Origin: Camarhynchus parvulus
Taxonomy: Eukaryota; Chordata; Aves; Passeriformes; Thraupidae
Assembly: GCF_901933205.1 (NCBI RefSeq)
Contig: NC_044574.1
Location: 21,933,733-21,997,732 of the forward strand
Direction: 5' to 3'
DNA: 64,000 nt
In this document: positions 22,601-35,702 of the stretch, one piece after another
Position numbering within the stretch: position 1 is the first letter of the stretch
Layout of the letters: each line of letters opens with the position of its first letter
Notes under the pieces: generated by a model
What the model was told of the DNA's origin: nothing
Database searches by the model: none
What the model saw: only the letters and a program-made list of their open reading frames with translations
Made by a program: the position numbers and the translations under genes

Positions 22601-25600
22601 ATGGAGTTAATGGAATCTCTCTTCTCCTCAGATGCCTGGAAACAAGTTGTCCTCAAAATTGATTTGCTGTTTCTTGTAGCCATAGATCACACAATGAAAG
22701 TATCACACACTGAAACAGAGTATTACATAAATTTTTAAACTAGTCAAAATCTGAAATGGTTAATCCACTCAGATGCATGCAAAAGTAGCCATCACAGTCT
22801 AATCTTGTAGTGAAAAGAAAGGTGTTTAAGTCTTTCTAAAATCAACCTAGTAAGGCAAATTATGTCTTATGGTGAGCTGAAAAATTGCTGTATACCATTT
22901 ACTTGGATCTTGGCTATCTCAGTTATCTCTGCACCATACACTATTACAGACTGGATGCACATCCAGTGTGAGCAGCAGCTGCCGGAGAAATCATATCTTG
23001 CTTCTTAGGGACAAAATTCTCAGGATGTCTGTAGTGTAAGGAAGGAAGGAAGAGAGACTGGGGTGGGAAATGCTAACAGAAGAAGAAGAGCTGTAAAAAC
23101 TTTTGGAATATCTGATAATCCAGGGTTTTATTGAGCTCATAAGACAGCTGTAGCTCTTTCATTATTTTAAGTCAGCCAAAAACATTCAATTAATATTTCC
23201 TGTTAAACTACTTTTCTGTGTTCCTAATGTTTGTTATCATTTGGAAGCTTGTTCTATAGCCATTGCCTGGTGCCTTTCACCTGCTTTAGGATTTCTGCCT
23301 CTAAACAGCCCTGCATTCTGTTGTTCTTCTTCCTCTAAGAGAAGATGAACTAAAAGAGAAAGATGGCACATGGCCATACTGTGATAGTGATGTCTAATGT
23401 GTTTGCCTTGCTGGCCTTAAAAATTTAAGTTAGAATTTTTCACATTATTATATCTATTTAAAAATAAATACATTTATTAGAGTGATTACCTGCATTCTGA
23501 CAGTAATATCCTGTAATTAAATATTACACTTCAGAGATTTTCCAAAGCAATATTATGAATTTACATCATGTCCTTCTTCCATTAGTTTGTATCCTTTCTC
23601 TTTGTGAAGATGAGAGATATTCATGAAGCCTTTTAGCTTATATCTAGTCCACCCAGTTCACAAAGGAGGAATGGAAATTTGAGTATTCTGCAAATTTTAA
23701 ATGAAGAGATAATCCGAGACTGACTCAGAATCATGGCGTTCTTATTCAGTAGGTTTCTATCCCTCCCTGCTGAATGATAATAATATCACACACACAGTGA
23801 CTTATCACATACTCTTATATTATGTTCATGGAATTATTAGAACAAATCACAAATTTTCTTACACATAAGCACAAAAAAAAAGTAACAGAATTACATATGC
23901 AGAATAAACTGTCTCATTAACTAACTAATGAGGAATGAATTCTGCATACCCCATGACAACTGTTTTGTTGTGCTTTCCTTTTCCTGCACTCTTTACTGGC
24001 CATATTCACAAAGAACTTTTTCTGATTTTAAGTCTTCTTTCCAATGAGCAAGCCCAAGATTTCTGCCTCTAAAACAAAGTATTTTCTGTGGTTGTGCACA
24101 CACTTTGCTTAGCAAATTTTTTAACTGCATCCTCTGCCTACTCTTTCTCTAATAAATGTAAAGTCATTTTGCTTTGCACCAGTATCAAAGTTTTGCCTAG
24201 TAGCAACACTGTTCTGCATCAAGCTGTTTCTCACAAAATATTCAAACACATGGAAGGACAGAAAACTAAGTTGTACAGGAAAAACTGTTAACCAAGAAGA
24301 AACTAAGATTTATTAGCTGGCAAATCCAAGAGGGGAAAAAGAGAAAAATATATATAGTCATTTGGGCGTGGCCAAGTTTGTTTGACATATTTATGTCTGG
24401 GATGGAGATGGGGAAAAATTAGTCAGAAATCTGATATTAGGTTTTTTTGTTTGTTGGTTTTTGGTTTTTTAATGTGATATGTATCTATATGAATTCAGTT
24501 ATTTAACACGTGTCACACCAAGAATGTTGTTCAAACAAAATACCCCAACTAAATGATAAATGTGAATTCTAAGGGACTGACTTCTTCAAAGTATTCATAA
24601 AGCAGAATTGCCAAAGCAGGCATAGTTAGTCACTCATTGGGGAAAAAAAAAATGCTTGAATAAGAGCCAGCTGGGACATAAATATCGAAGCTACTGAATC
24701 CTTAGTGGAAAACTGTGCGTGTGAAATTGTTATGAATGCTATATCATGGCAGCATGCATTTATCAACGATACTGCTTTTCATTTGGGAGTATGGAAATAG
24801 ATGCTAGTCTTACCTCTAAATCCAGACTGGAAAATTTATCCTTAATTAGCACAAGCCACCAACTGAAAGAAATCCTACATAAAATTCTGAGAATGCTTTT
24901 CATATCCTCCCCTATGACTTTATTGTGGATTTTTTTTTCCCCCAGCAGCTCCTCTTTCAGTTACCAGCAGCCACAGTAACAGCACAGCTTGAAATGAAAT
25001 CAACAGCCAGAGGACCTCAGGATCAGAACAATAGATATCACTGGCTTGTCAGTGTTTCCATATATAAAACAAACAGTGCCTATTCCCATTTACATTTACA
25101 GGCTAAAAGTGTTCATACTTTATTTCATTTTCAAGGAGGGGTTTACTCAAGCAAGTAGAACAATACAGGGACTGGAACTTTCTCCAGCTTTCGTATTCTT
25201 CTTGTGTAAAAAGTGGTGTCATTCTTAGTAAAAAGATTCTTGAAGTTTAATTCTTTCAATTTATTAGACTGAAGTACTGTCTCCTGTACCCTACAGGGAA
25301 ACCAATTCATTAGTAGAAACACAAATTTGCCCTCTTTAACTGCACCTCCAGGCACCTTGCAAATAATTTATGAAGTAGTGAGAAGTTTGACAATCAAAAA
25401 AGAATGGAAATTCACAAGGCAGACTCCTAGGAAATCTTAGTAAATGTATTTCCATTCTATTAGGGCTTAAAAATAATGTCCAGGTTCCTCACTCAGCAAT
25501 GAAGGAGCATGTTTTCAGTGATGTTTGATAGTTTTTTGTAATATGAAAATTTTTGGCTTCACTAAGCCAACTTAATCTTTGTCTTACCGCTTGATATCAC

Positions 25601-28600
25601 AGCTAGACAAGTATGATGATCCACAGATAACTAGGAAATATTAATTTTTCTCTCTTGTGTTCTGCATTAGAAATACAGAAGCATTTCTTTAGACTTTGGT
25701 GAGCAGAAACTTTAAATTCTTACATGAGAGAACCACAATATTCAATTTCCAAAATTCTGAAATGCCAAAAAGCCTGAGTGGAATATGCAAATCTCCTTAA
25801 AAACTAAAAATAAGATGTCCAGCATACAAACCAGAAGTCTTTCTCTTTGTGCTCCAACTGTTTAGAAAATCACTTTCTGTAGTGCCTGGGAAAAAGGATT
25901 TCATATACATGTATGAGTCAGTTGTTCAGAAAATACCTTTCCATCAATTCAGATAGAAGGGACAGTTCCACAGAAAATGCTCAATTCCGGCACAATAGCT
26001 GAAGATTTTTATTTTTTTTTTCCTTGTGGCTCTTTCTCCTCGTAACATCTCCAGAAAAACCATCTCTTTCTCAGGCACAATTATAATAGTATTCCTCTGT
26101 GGGAAAAGTCACCTACATGTTGCCTCCCCAGAGGGCAACAACAAAATTGTCAAAGTGTAGCTCCAAGTGAAAAAATGACAATGAGGTGACAATGGAAGAA
26201 AGGGAAATTATTTTTGTTGTTCAGACCTGTCTTCATGTTCTCACAAATTATTAGGAAATTAAACTTTGGAACAAACATCAACATAGATTATCAAGAAAAC
26301 AATATTATCTCTCATGAATTTAATAAAGCATCTAAAGAAGATAAAAGATCTTTTACCCTCCTGTAATTCTTATCAAGTCTTAAAAGAATATTAAATTCTT
26401 TCATGAGGTGGTGTATATATGTCATTGCACAAACCAAAACTTATTGTTTATAATCAGGAAGCTTTTTAGATTGGGCAACAACCACCTTAGATTGCCAGTT
26501 AAAAATCCCTAGCCTCTTATTTAAATAATACTGCTGCATGTATCAGTCAAATCAAAGAACTCACAGATGTTATACATGGATATAAAAATGACAGACTTTT
26601 CATTCTGGCAAGTCTTAGCTATGTTGGGAGAGAAAAATCTCACAAAAATTTCTTCAGAGAACAAGAACTATAGTCTGCTACATCCCTGTCACACCTCAAC
26701 CTTAAACCAGAAAGAAGTTCTGACATGATGACTTAGTCGTTCCCTGAGTCCAGGTGACCATCAGGATGTGCAAAGATAATTGTCACTTACAATAAAATTT
26801 TTCAAAGTTTGTTGGAGGAAATGTATCTGAATCAACTTTCAGTTACACTAAAAGCTAACTTCCATTCTTCCTTCCTTCCTGTATCTTCTTCTCCAGTGTG
26901 TTCTTTGATTTGGTAAAATAGAAAAGTTAAATCAAAATATCAATTACAATAATTTTCCTATTTCAAGTCAGGAGGACAGGAATATATTTCACTGGCCATT
27001 GTGTACATGCAGAAAGAAAATATCTAATTGTAGTAATTTCTGCAGGTTCACTTGCCAGATTGAATGGATCAGGATGTTTCTTACCATACTTAATTTGGAT
27101 GTTTCTCATTAGGGACAGGAAGACCTTGACTGTAATATTCAGTGAGGCAAATGAATATATTTTTATTTAGTGATTACATATAAATATAAGTAGGCTTTAA
27201 TTAATGGTAAAATATGTAAGTGTATATCTAGAGAAAGAGAATCTTTATTATATCTCTCTGCTTTGTTCTCTCTCCTTTTTTTCTGATTAGTTTTCATATT
27301 ATGTTACACTAAATGTGCATCAGCTTTTAAAAGTAATTGAGTATTTAGAAGCGGTGAGGCTTAGATCAGCCCTGGGGTTCCTGCAGATATCAGGATATTG
27401 GAAGCAGCACATATTTTTTCTACTTTATATTACCCACTTTAAAAAAAAGTCATATTTCTTGAGCATAATGGATAGACTGCAATGATTTACAAGGAAATAA
27501 TTTCACTGAGGGACTTTGGGTTGGTAGTATCATATAACACAAGAACAAAAGTCTGATTGGTTTATGATTTCACTGGGAAACTGAAAGGAAATTAATTCTA
27601 TTTAACTCACTACTTGTCAACTCCTTTGTTGTTGTTGTTTTTTGTAATATATGTACCTAACACTGTGTTTTATGTCTGGAGATATTTCAAGCTGCTAAAA
27701 CATTTATTAGTTTAATAATAATGTTAGAAATGATTGAAATGCTATAAATGTTTAAAATGGCATATAGAAACTTCTGGGTTTGGTGTTCAAACTAAACCAC
27801 TTTTCACTACAGTTTCTAAAAGAGCCAGGTAACCTAAAGCATGTTAACCAAGATAACTTGCTATATGCTAAGGTTTTGTTGATAGGTCTGGACCTTCTGA
27901 AATCAAAAAGATAGGTTAAAATACAGTATTAAACAAGAATTACAATAAGATTGATAGCTCTCTGTGCCCAGCTATTACCCTTCTTCTGCACATTTGCACA
28001 AAACAGAAATCTGGTAACAAGTGGGAAATGGCTTTGGGGAGCTTATGACAAGAAAACAGTGAAAGCTCAGTGGCTCACCCAAGTAATTGACTACTGTATC
28101 TATACATCACATAATCATGGTGGGTCAAGTATTTCTGATTACTTTCTTAACCTAATGCCCTCTAGACTTGAGAGGGAATAGGATTTAATGATTTATACAA
28201 GCATGCCTTGATCCCTGATCAGCATCACCATTCCCAGGTGAGTAGCTACTCTTTCTCTAGCCTGCCCTTACACTAAAAGCTGACCTCCTCTGCAGGTGGC
28301 TCAGTTCACCTAGTACTTGCACTTCCCAGGAAGACACTTACAGTTTTCCTTAGATCGAAGCATTAGTTTATAATCAGATTTTAAGGCCTTTGTTGTCACA
28401 AGAAAGGAGTAGACTGCTGTGGCCCTGATTGAAATGCATCCTTTGGATTAGGATGTGCATCCCAACAGCTTAACTGGAGCATTTGAGAAGCCATTAACCA
28501 TAGTACATGCAAATATCTAGGGACTGATAAGCCTGCAGGTTATAGTAAATCTATGAATGACCTCAACATTTGTGTCACAGCATCACTTTTTGTTCTTTCA

Positions 28601-31600
28601 AAAACTCTCCTTCCAACAAATGCCACCATCTTCCACTTCCTTCTCACAAGACTTTTTTTGGTTGATAGTCTCGTATTTCTGACTTGTCTCTGGCACACCA
28701 GAGATTTCCCTCCTGACTTTAAGCATATTAATACAGTGGACACTGTAGCAGAAACTATTTTAACATTTGTGAGAAGACATCACTGTTTTGTGATAAGTAT
28801 GAGTGGGACTTCTTGCTGCCACTGATTAAAAATAGCAGTAAAATTTTGGTCACACTTTTGGCTCTCAAGCAGGTCTGCTAAAGCACTTATACTTCTTGAC
28901 TAAATCTAGAGCAATTTGGTTCTCCAGTGTTTGGTTCCTCCTGGGAAGGGGGTGTTGATGTCTGGGCAGGAGGCAGGCTGGCAATTAACATGCCAAGCCA
29001 GTGGCCTCCCTAACTCTGCATTGTCCCCTCCTGCAGCTCAGACATTCAACAAAGTTACGGTGACAAACACGAGGGGTGGGGGCACAACAGATGGGGAAAG
29101 GGGAAGAACGAGAACCTCCCACTGGTTGGATTAGCAGTTGCATTTTCAGTGTCACTGCCTGACTCTGGTGTATGAGAGAAGGGAAAAGACTTAGATATAA
29201 GCTGAAGTGCACTGAAAAGAGGCAACTCTTCCTGGTATTTGAACTAGGTGCAGAAAAAGAGGCAAAACCAAAAAGACAATCTTAAATACTTTCAACTTAA
29301 TCCTCTACAGTTCACTCTTCTCACATTTCTTTTTTTTTCCATATTAAAACAAATATGTCACAAAACAGGAGAAAAAAAGGTAAATTAAAAGTAATTTTGC
29401 CTCTATCAGGCAAAAGTATTTTAAAATTCTGAAGATTATGAAAATGTTATTTCATTCAATGTTTCTCACCACATGATGCATTTTTTAAACTTCTACTGAG
29501 CTGAAAGTAAATTATATTTTTATATAATGTGGAAATGTTGTGGTGATATTTCAATAACACTTGATAGCAATAAAGCAAACAAGTACAATTAATTTCACAT
29601 GCAGCAAAGTTACACAAATATTTTATGGCTCAATCTTCCTCTACTCACTGCAGAACTGACCATCCAGCCTTCTGAAACTGGTTTTTAAATGTTTTACATC
29701 AAAAAATTTCCTGCATTTTTTTTTCTCTCCACTTTGTGAGAATGATCTCTTTTTCACACCAGTAAAAGCCTGTTTTATCCAACATATGTTTAAATCTTAT
29801 CCCTCTAAATATTTAAAATACCATTACTGCAAAGCCATCTAGTGGGAGCTCTGCAAGCTTTATCATCTTAAAATTGTTACTCCAAAATACTAGTGAAATT
29901 AAATAATATTATAGTCCAGATTGTGTATTCCTTGAAAGATCTAAATGTTTCTTCAGTTATTCAACAGAAAATTAAATTTAAAAATATTTTCAGTGCTGAG
30001 TTTATATTTTGAAGTATTCATTTGTACTATTTCAGAATGAGCCAGATTGAGATTCTGCCAGCTCTTCACCCAGTGATAGTTATCAATAAACCAGGCAGAG
30101 ATGGAAGAGAGAACTTCTCTGAACTGGGAAAAACTGCCATCCAGAGTGATTCATCATATGTATAAAAGTCATAAAAACACTGAATGATCTTTCTAAATGG
30201 CATAATACATTATACCAGTATTGAATAACAGAGAAGCTGAGATAAGAACCTTGTGATACAGCAAAAAGTAATGGAAGAGACTTAGATACAAAGTATGTTC
30301 ACTGCAAAAACCCACAAATTTATATAGTGAAGTAAAAAAAGTAAAATTCTAAATTAAAAGACAGAAGGAGTGGCCTCAGAAGCAGGGGAAAAAAAATCTT
30401 ATTCATGAAGTGAAAAGCCATTCTATGGTTAAACATGTCTGATTGTCACTCCTGACTGATGCAGCTATGCCCATGTATTCCAGGGATGAGAAGGATGAAC
30501 AGCAAAAATTTTCTATTGTCACTAAATTCTGGCACTGGTATATGGCTAAGCACTCCATTTTTACCCTCCACCAGTAATCAAATTTTATCAATCCAGTTTC
30601 ATACCTGGGAAAACTAATTTCAGTAGCAGCATCATGGTAAAGTAGCCCTGCCACTCAAAGGTAATTGAATCCTTTTAAGATGTTGCAGAAAAACTGTAAT
30701 TGGACCTTTGAGATGGCAGCAGAAACTGTAATCTGGGTTTAAATATGCAGTTATAATATGTCTGGGACAACTTTGTACTTTTTTTGTCTCTCTGGTATCC
30801 TCTCTCTAAAGATTTCTATTTTCTGAGTGATTCTACAATATTGGAAATTTTTTTCCTTAAAATCTTTGCTTTGCAGAGCTAATGCTTTTTAAAATCAAAC
30901 ACAGACCCCCTTTGCAAATATTTGCAATTTGAATCCAGCTCTAGCCAAGAGTATCTAGATAGGCTTAGGCCAATTGATATTTGAATTCATCTGTATTTCT
31001 TTTTCATTGAAATTTTGTGAAATAATAATATCAAAATATTTCTTTATAATATCTGTTTTGTTCTGACAGTGCAACTATGTTCAAACTAAATGTAACTGAA
31101 GGCGGCTGAAGAACAGTCACTCTCATGAAAGCCACAGAACTGTCCCCACAAACTCTTATGGAATGAACTGTTCAGATTTTTCAGTGTTTTATGCTGTAAC
31201 AGCAAAATAAAATGCCCAGAAATGAGCAGTGCAGGATAAGAACTGAGTAAAGTTGATATGGAAAAATGCTTGCCTAAAGATAAATAGCAGAAGGAAAGCT
31301 ATTTTTTTCACTGGCTGGGCAAAACCTTAGGGAAGTCAACTGGTTGCATAGAATGAAAAAAAGCAGAGAGGGCAAAGCAGAGCTGATAAACTTCTACTTT
31401 CAACAGAAGATAAATGACCATGATGGCCTGGCTTCCACATTTATGAGAGGAGAGTCTTTTTTATCTTAACAAGTAATGCAGACTTTACATTTCTGTTTTC
31501 AGCTTTATTTTTATGGAATCTGATTTCACTTTGAACAATTCAGATTTAGATAAAAGGATTGTTTTCCAGACGTCTCTTTTTTTTTTACGGTGATCCACAG

Positions 31601-34600
31601 CACATCATATTGAGTAATATTTAATGAGACCATTTATATTCAGTATAATATTCCAAATTCCACAGACTAAAATATTTGAATTTAGTTTTTACTTGTAGAC
31701 ACCTATAATCTTGATTTGCAGGACCACTTTTAGAAAAAAATGGTTGAAAAAAGTACCCAAAGTATTCAATGGATCCAAAGTATACAATGTTTTCCAGCAA
31801 GGAATAAACAACAAGAAAGTTTAGAACTAATGAAAAGAGTTAAATACTAGTTCACATCTCAAGGCTGGCATTGCATTACAGCCACTTCCCTTTCTGTAGT
31901 GGCTTCCACTTCAACCATTATCCAGAGAGTTTCTGTTACCTCAGGCTCCATTTCACACTCATTAACACCTCCCTCCAGCCATCATTAGGATTCATTACAG
32001 AAGAGTTTAAACCTATTCAGGAATTTTCTGTGTTGAAATGATCCATGCTGACTTTGTGGCTTCATTCCAGAAGAGTCTCACAATCTAGCTAGACAGCACC
32101 AATATAGACCCAGAACATATTATAAGAAAGTGAAAGGATTTGTTTGAATTTGCTCTTCAATGTCTTCTTTGACCATGGGCAGACTCCCTTCCCTTTTTCA
32201 AACCAGATCTCTTCTGCCATCTGCCCTAAAACCCCTTCTCAGCTGCAGCCAAATGCAGGAATTAGTTTGGTTTTGTTTCCTTGGGTTTTGCTCAGGTAAG
32301 TCTGGCTCCTCAGTCAGATAAGCACTGTGAGATGTTCACTTGAGCTCTGTCTCCTAACTGTGATTGATGTTTTTCTGGCCACAAATCCCGTCTCCCAGAA
32401 GTGCTGTGCCTGAATTGCAAGCTTTCCCTGGTGTATCCATTCCTTTTCTTACTTTTTCTTAATTTTTTCCCATGTCCCCTGAACTCACACCTGTTGCAGT
32501 CCTTTTTCTCTGATCTGATTTACCAAAAGGTCTACAAATCTGAAGTAGATTAGACTGTAATGCAAGTTTGTCTCAACAGAACAAGACCAGGTTCATGGAT
32601 GGTTGGGTTCCTAGCTTGAAAAATGCATAAAAGGTGAGTGCTCTTTTCTAGTTTCCAAGAGAAATCCAGTCCCCTATATTACCTTCACGTACTGACCATT
32701 TCTATAATTCTTAAATAAGTTTAACAAGGTTAAATATTTACTGAGTTAACAGAAGGGTAATATGGAATTTCCAATTTTGTAATTAGATTAACAAGGCCAT
32801 TTTTATTGTTATTACTCCTATGTAACAGAATATACTGGGTTTTAGGGAAATAAAGGTACATAGTAACGTATAACTAGGGCCACTTCATTGAAGTAATGTC
32901 AACAAGGTCTCCTCAGGGCAGAACTGTCCTTGTATATTAAATTTCTGTATTGTCAAAACAGTTCAAAAAGAAGACGACAATTTTTGAATTGTGATTATTT
33001 TGCCACACCTCTCTGCCTTTCAGAGAAAAGTGTTTGAATAGCTGTAGCCATCAAAAGAGGGAAATAATATAATGGGAGAAATTAAGACAATAAGTACCTG
33101 AATGCCCACTCCACTGGACCAATAGCTGAACCCTGAGTAGCAATAGAAACAATTATCTTTACAGTCCAGGGTTGCATTGTTGCTACTATTGTACTATAGC
33201 TACAGTTGAAGGAATTAGTGTACTGCAGTAAAAATTCAAGTGGATTATAGTAGATAACGACAACATTTGCGAGCACCATGATTACAAAATGTTGTAATAC
33301 TTTCTACACTTCATACTCCACATATGCATTGCTGTAGGTAATAGATACTGGCAGAAAAAATTGTGAAGGGAAATATTGCACATGAGGAACACACATATCT
33401 GCATAGAAAAATTTTTGCTAAGATGGAAGCAAGAGAGAGGATTTTTTTTCAGCTTTGTACCTGTAGATTTCTTTCCTCCTTAAAAAAATCCCACAAAAGA
33501 ATAGATAACAAAAGTTAGTTTGTTTCCCCCAGAAGGAAAAAAATCTTTCTCTTAGAAAGATTATGTTTGTGTTTATAAGCAAGGCTGTTTGCAAATTAAA
33601 CTTTGTTCTTCAGGCTGGATTCTGGACTTTAATGTTTCTCTCTTTAGTTGTTATGGAGTAAGAATATCCAATATTCCTTATGGCATATCTAAGCTCAAAA
33701 AAAGCTTCATGTTCTTCTCTAGGATAGAATAGTTTATCTCCTCACTTTTAGATCTTCTGTAATTGAATGCAGATCTCACCCAATTCACTTCTATCTATTT
33801 GGACTAGATAGTGAATTGCTCTCTAGTCTGTTCTTCTTCCATAAAAATGGCTTGAAACAAGGCTGTGATTTATCTACAGTAGATACCTATAGGCATCTTC
33901 CAAGTACTTGCCTTCACATGGAAGATGTCTTTATATCAATCATGGTGACATTACCATTATGAAGTAACCCCCTTCAGTTAGCACACTGAAGGGGCTGCCC
34001 GCATGACCTGACATTTGCTGATGTACTGCCTTCAGGGTAAGGATGCCTGTCAAGATAGTAAGCAATACATATACTGTCTCAAAAGCAGAATGAATAGGGA
34101 AGAAGTACTTGACTTACCCACAGGCTTCTGTACATTACCTTGTTTGGGAAATCTTTCTTTGTCAGCAGCATAGTGTCCCTAAGCAACTTGTCACAGGGGA
34201 AAAAAAATAGGAAACAGATAGGTATGATCCATCTAGCACAGAATGCTTTTAATGAAAGTATTGTGCCTCTAAATGGGTGCTATCCATTACCTACTCTTTA
34301 AAAAGGATGAAAAATCATGTTCCTCTCACCCAATATGTGCCAAACAAAGGCACAATAAAAATGGCATTGAAATATATGAGCTCTTTGACAATAATATTAG
34401 TCACATCTTATAACCTGACCTTTCTGCTAGCAGGGACATTCACTAGGGTGTTCTAAGAGGGCAAGCATTTTCACTAGTATGAAAATTCATTATAACAGTA
34501 ATGCAATAAAGAAACATCATTCTTTCCTGACTGACAATTTTTCTTCTCCACACATTATCTCCAATGTTTACATCTGCTCCCAAATGTTAAAAAATATCCC

Positions 34601-34793
34601 ATAAAGTTTCTACGGTACTGAAGGAATTGCAGGGATAAACACAAACTGGTAAGTAATCCACCATGGCTACTGCTAGTCTTACGACCATGGGTCAGTACTT
34701 ACAGAGAGTGCTTATAAGTATCCCTAATCAAGATGAAATTTAAAAGCTCTATTACTCATGTCATAATTTTAAGAGAGAATGGATTTAAGAAAT

Positions 34794-35421
34794 GTGCTTC
34801 AGGAAAAGCACTGCCATGGAAAGGGCCATGGGGATCCTGGTCAATGGAAAGTTGAATGTAAGTCAGCAGCATGCCTCAACAGTGAGTCAAGGGAGGGGAT
34901 TGTCCCTCTGCTCTGTACTGGCACAGCCTCACCTTGAATATTGTGTGCAGTTTTGGACACCACTGTAAATCTGTTAGAGAGCATCCAAAGGAGGGCAATG
35001 AACATGGTGAAGAGCCTTGAGGGGAGACCATATGAGGAGCAGCTGAGATCACTTGGTCTCTTCAGCCTGGAGGAGACTGAGGGAGACCTCATTGCAATCT
35101 ACAACTTCGTCGTGGGAGGAAGAGGGGGTACAGACTTTGGTGACCAATGACAGGATGCAAAGGAATGGCCTGAAGTTCTGTCAGGGGAGGTTTAGGTTGG
35201 ATATTAGAAAAAGATGCTTCATCTAAGGGTAGTTAGAGGCTGGAATTGGCTCCTCAGAGAAGTGATTACAGCACCAAGTCTGACAGAGTTCTGGAAGTGT
35301 TTGGAGAATGCCCTCAGGCATATGGTGTGATTCTTGGGGATGGTGCTGTGCAGGGTCGGGAATTGGACTCCTTGTGGGTCTCTTCCAGCTTAGCTTATTC
35401 TGTGATTTTGTGATTCTGTGA
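34794..35421 (+). mobile_element. CR1-type LINE, 5'-truncated with intact 3' terminus
   Basis: In sense orientation: CCATGGGGATCCTGGTCAAT, AAGTTGAATGTAAG, CTTGAATATTGTGTGCAGTT, GAGCATCCAAAGGAGGGCAA, CCTTGAGGGGAGACC, CTCTTCAGCCTGGAGGAGAC, GGTTTAGGTTGGATATTAG, CAGAGTTCTGGAAGTGTTTG and GGGGATGGTGCTGTGCAGG. It ends in CTTGTGGGTCTCTTCCAGCT and three terminal octamers (ATTCTGTG, ATTTTGTG, ATTCTGTG; 35397-35420), the CR1 hallmark. The RT frame is broken; short frames at 34841-35092 and 34941-35150 come from it. Confidence 0.93.
35397..35420 (+). repeat. CR1 terminal octamer repeats
   Basis: Three 8-bp units, ATTCTGTG, ATTTTGTG and ATTCTGTG, mark the exact 3' end of the CR1 copy. CR1 elements end in such short direct repeats and not in poly-A. 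Confidence 0.92.
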
Positions 35422-35454
35422 GTACAAATTCAAAAACAATTAAATACGGAAGTG

Positions 35455-35702
35455 ATTGCTTCCCAGGACTCAGCACTGGTGAGGCCTTACCTCAGGTACT
35501 GTGTCCAGTTCTGGGTCCCTCAACTCAGAAAAGACAATGAGGTGATGGAATGGGTCCAGAGAAGGACAGCAGAGCTGGTGAAGGGTCTAGAAAGTTGTAT
35601 GAGGAGTGGCTGTGGGAGCTGGAGCTGTTTAGCCTAGAATAAAGGAGGCTGAGGGGGGAACTCTATTACTCTCTATGACTTCCTGAAAAGAGATTGTAGC
35701 CA
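35455..35702 (+). mobile_element. Second CR1-type LINE fragment, RT-coding region
   Basis: Begins about 35 bp after the end of the previous CR1 and restarts upstream in the consensus: CACTGGTGAGGCCTTACCTC, TACTGTGTCCAGTTCTGGG, GGGTCCAGAGAAGGACAGC, GGTGAAGGGTCTAGAAAG, TGTTTAGCCTAGAATAAAGG, GACTTCCTGAAAAGAGATTG. Its wording (TGAAGGGTCTAGAA; CTTCCTGAAAAG) differs from the preceding copy and suggests another CR1 subfamily. Both ends are missing. Confidence 0.88.

Larger units (their letters stand above)
17961..34793. other. Long AT-rich stretch without recognisable genes
   Basis: Almost 17 kb with no gene, RNA gene or transposon that I can recognise. Open frames are 60-90 codons and lack domains. 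Small features: CCAAA tract (18149-18178), 21-bp duplication (19589-19630), poly-T/G tract (24442-24470), GGAA run (23041-23052). A slightly GC-richer patch at 28920-29140 has overlapping frames on both strands but nothing identifiable. Candidate conserved non-coding elements cannot be seen without alignment. Confidence 0.5.

Noticed and set aside
28916..29212. GC-richer patch with frames on both strands, considered as an exon
   Set aside because: No recognisable protein family, no CR1 text and no convincing splice sites; left as unexplained composition.
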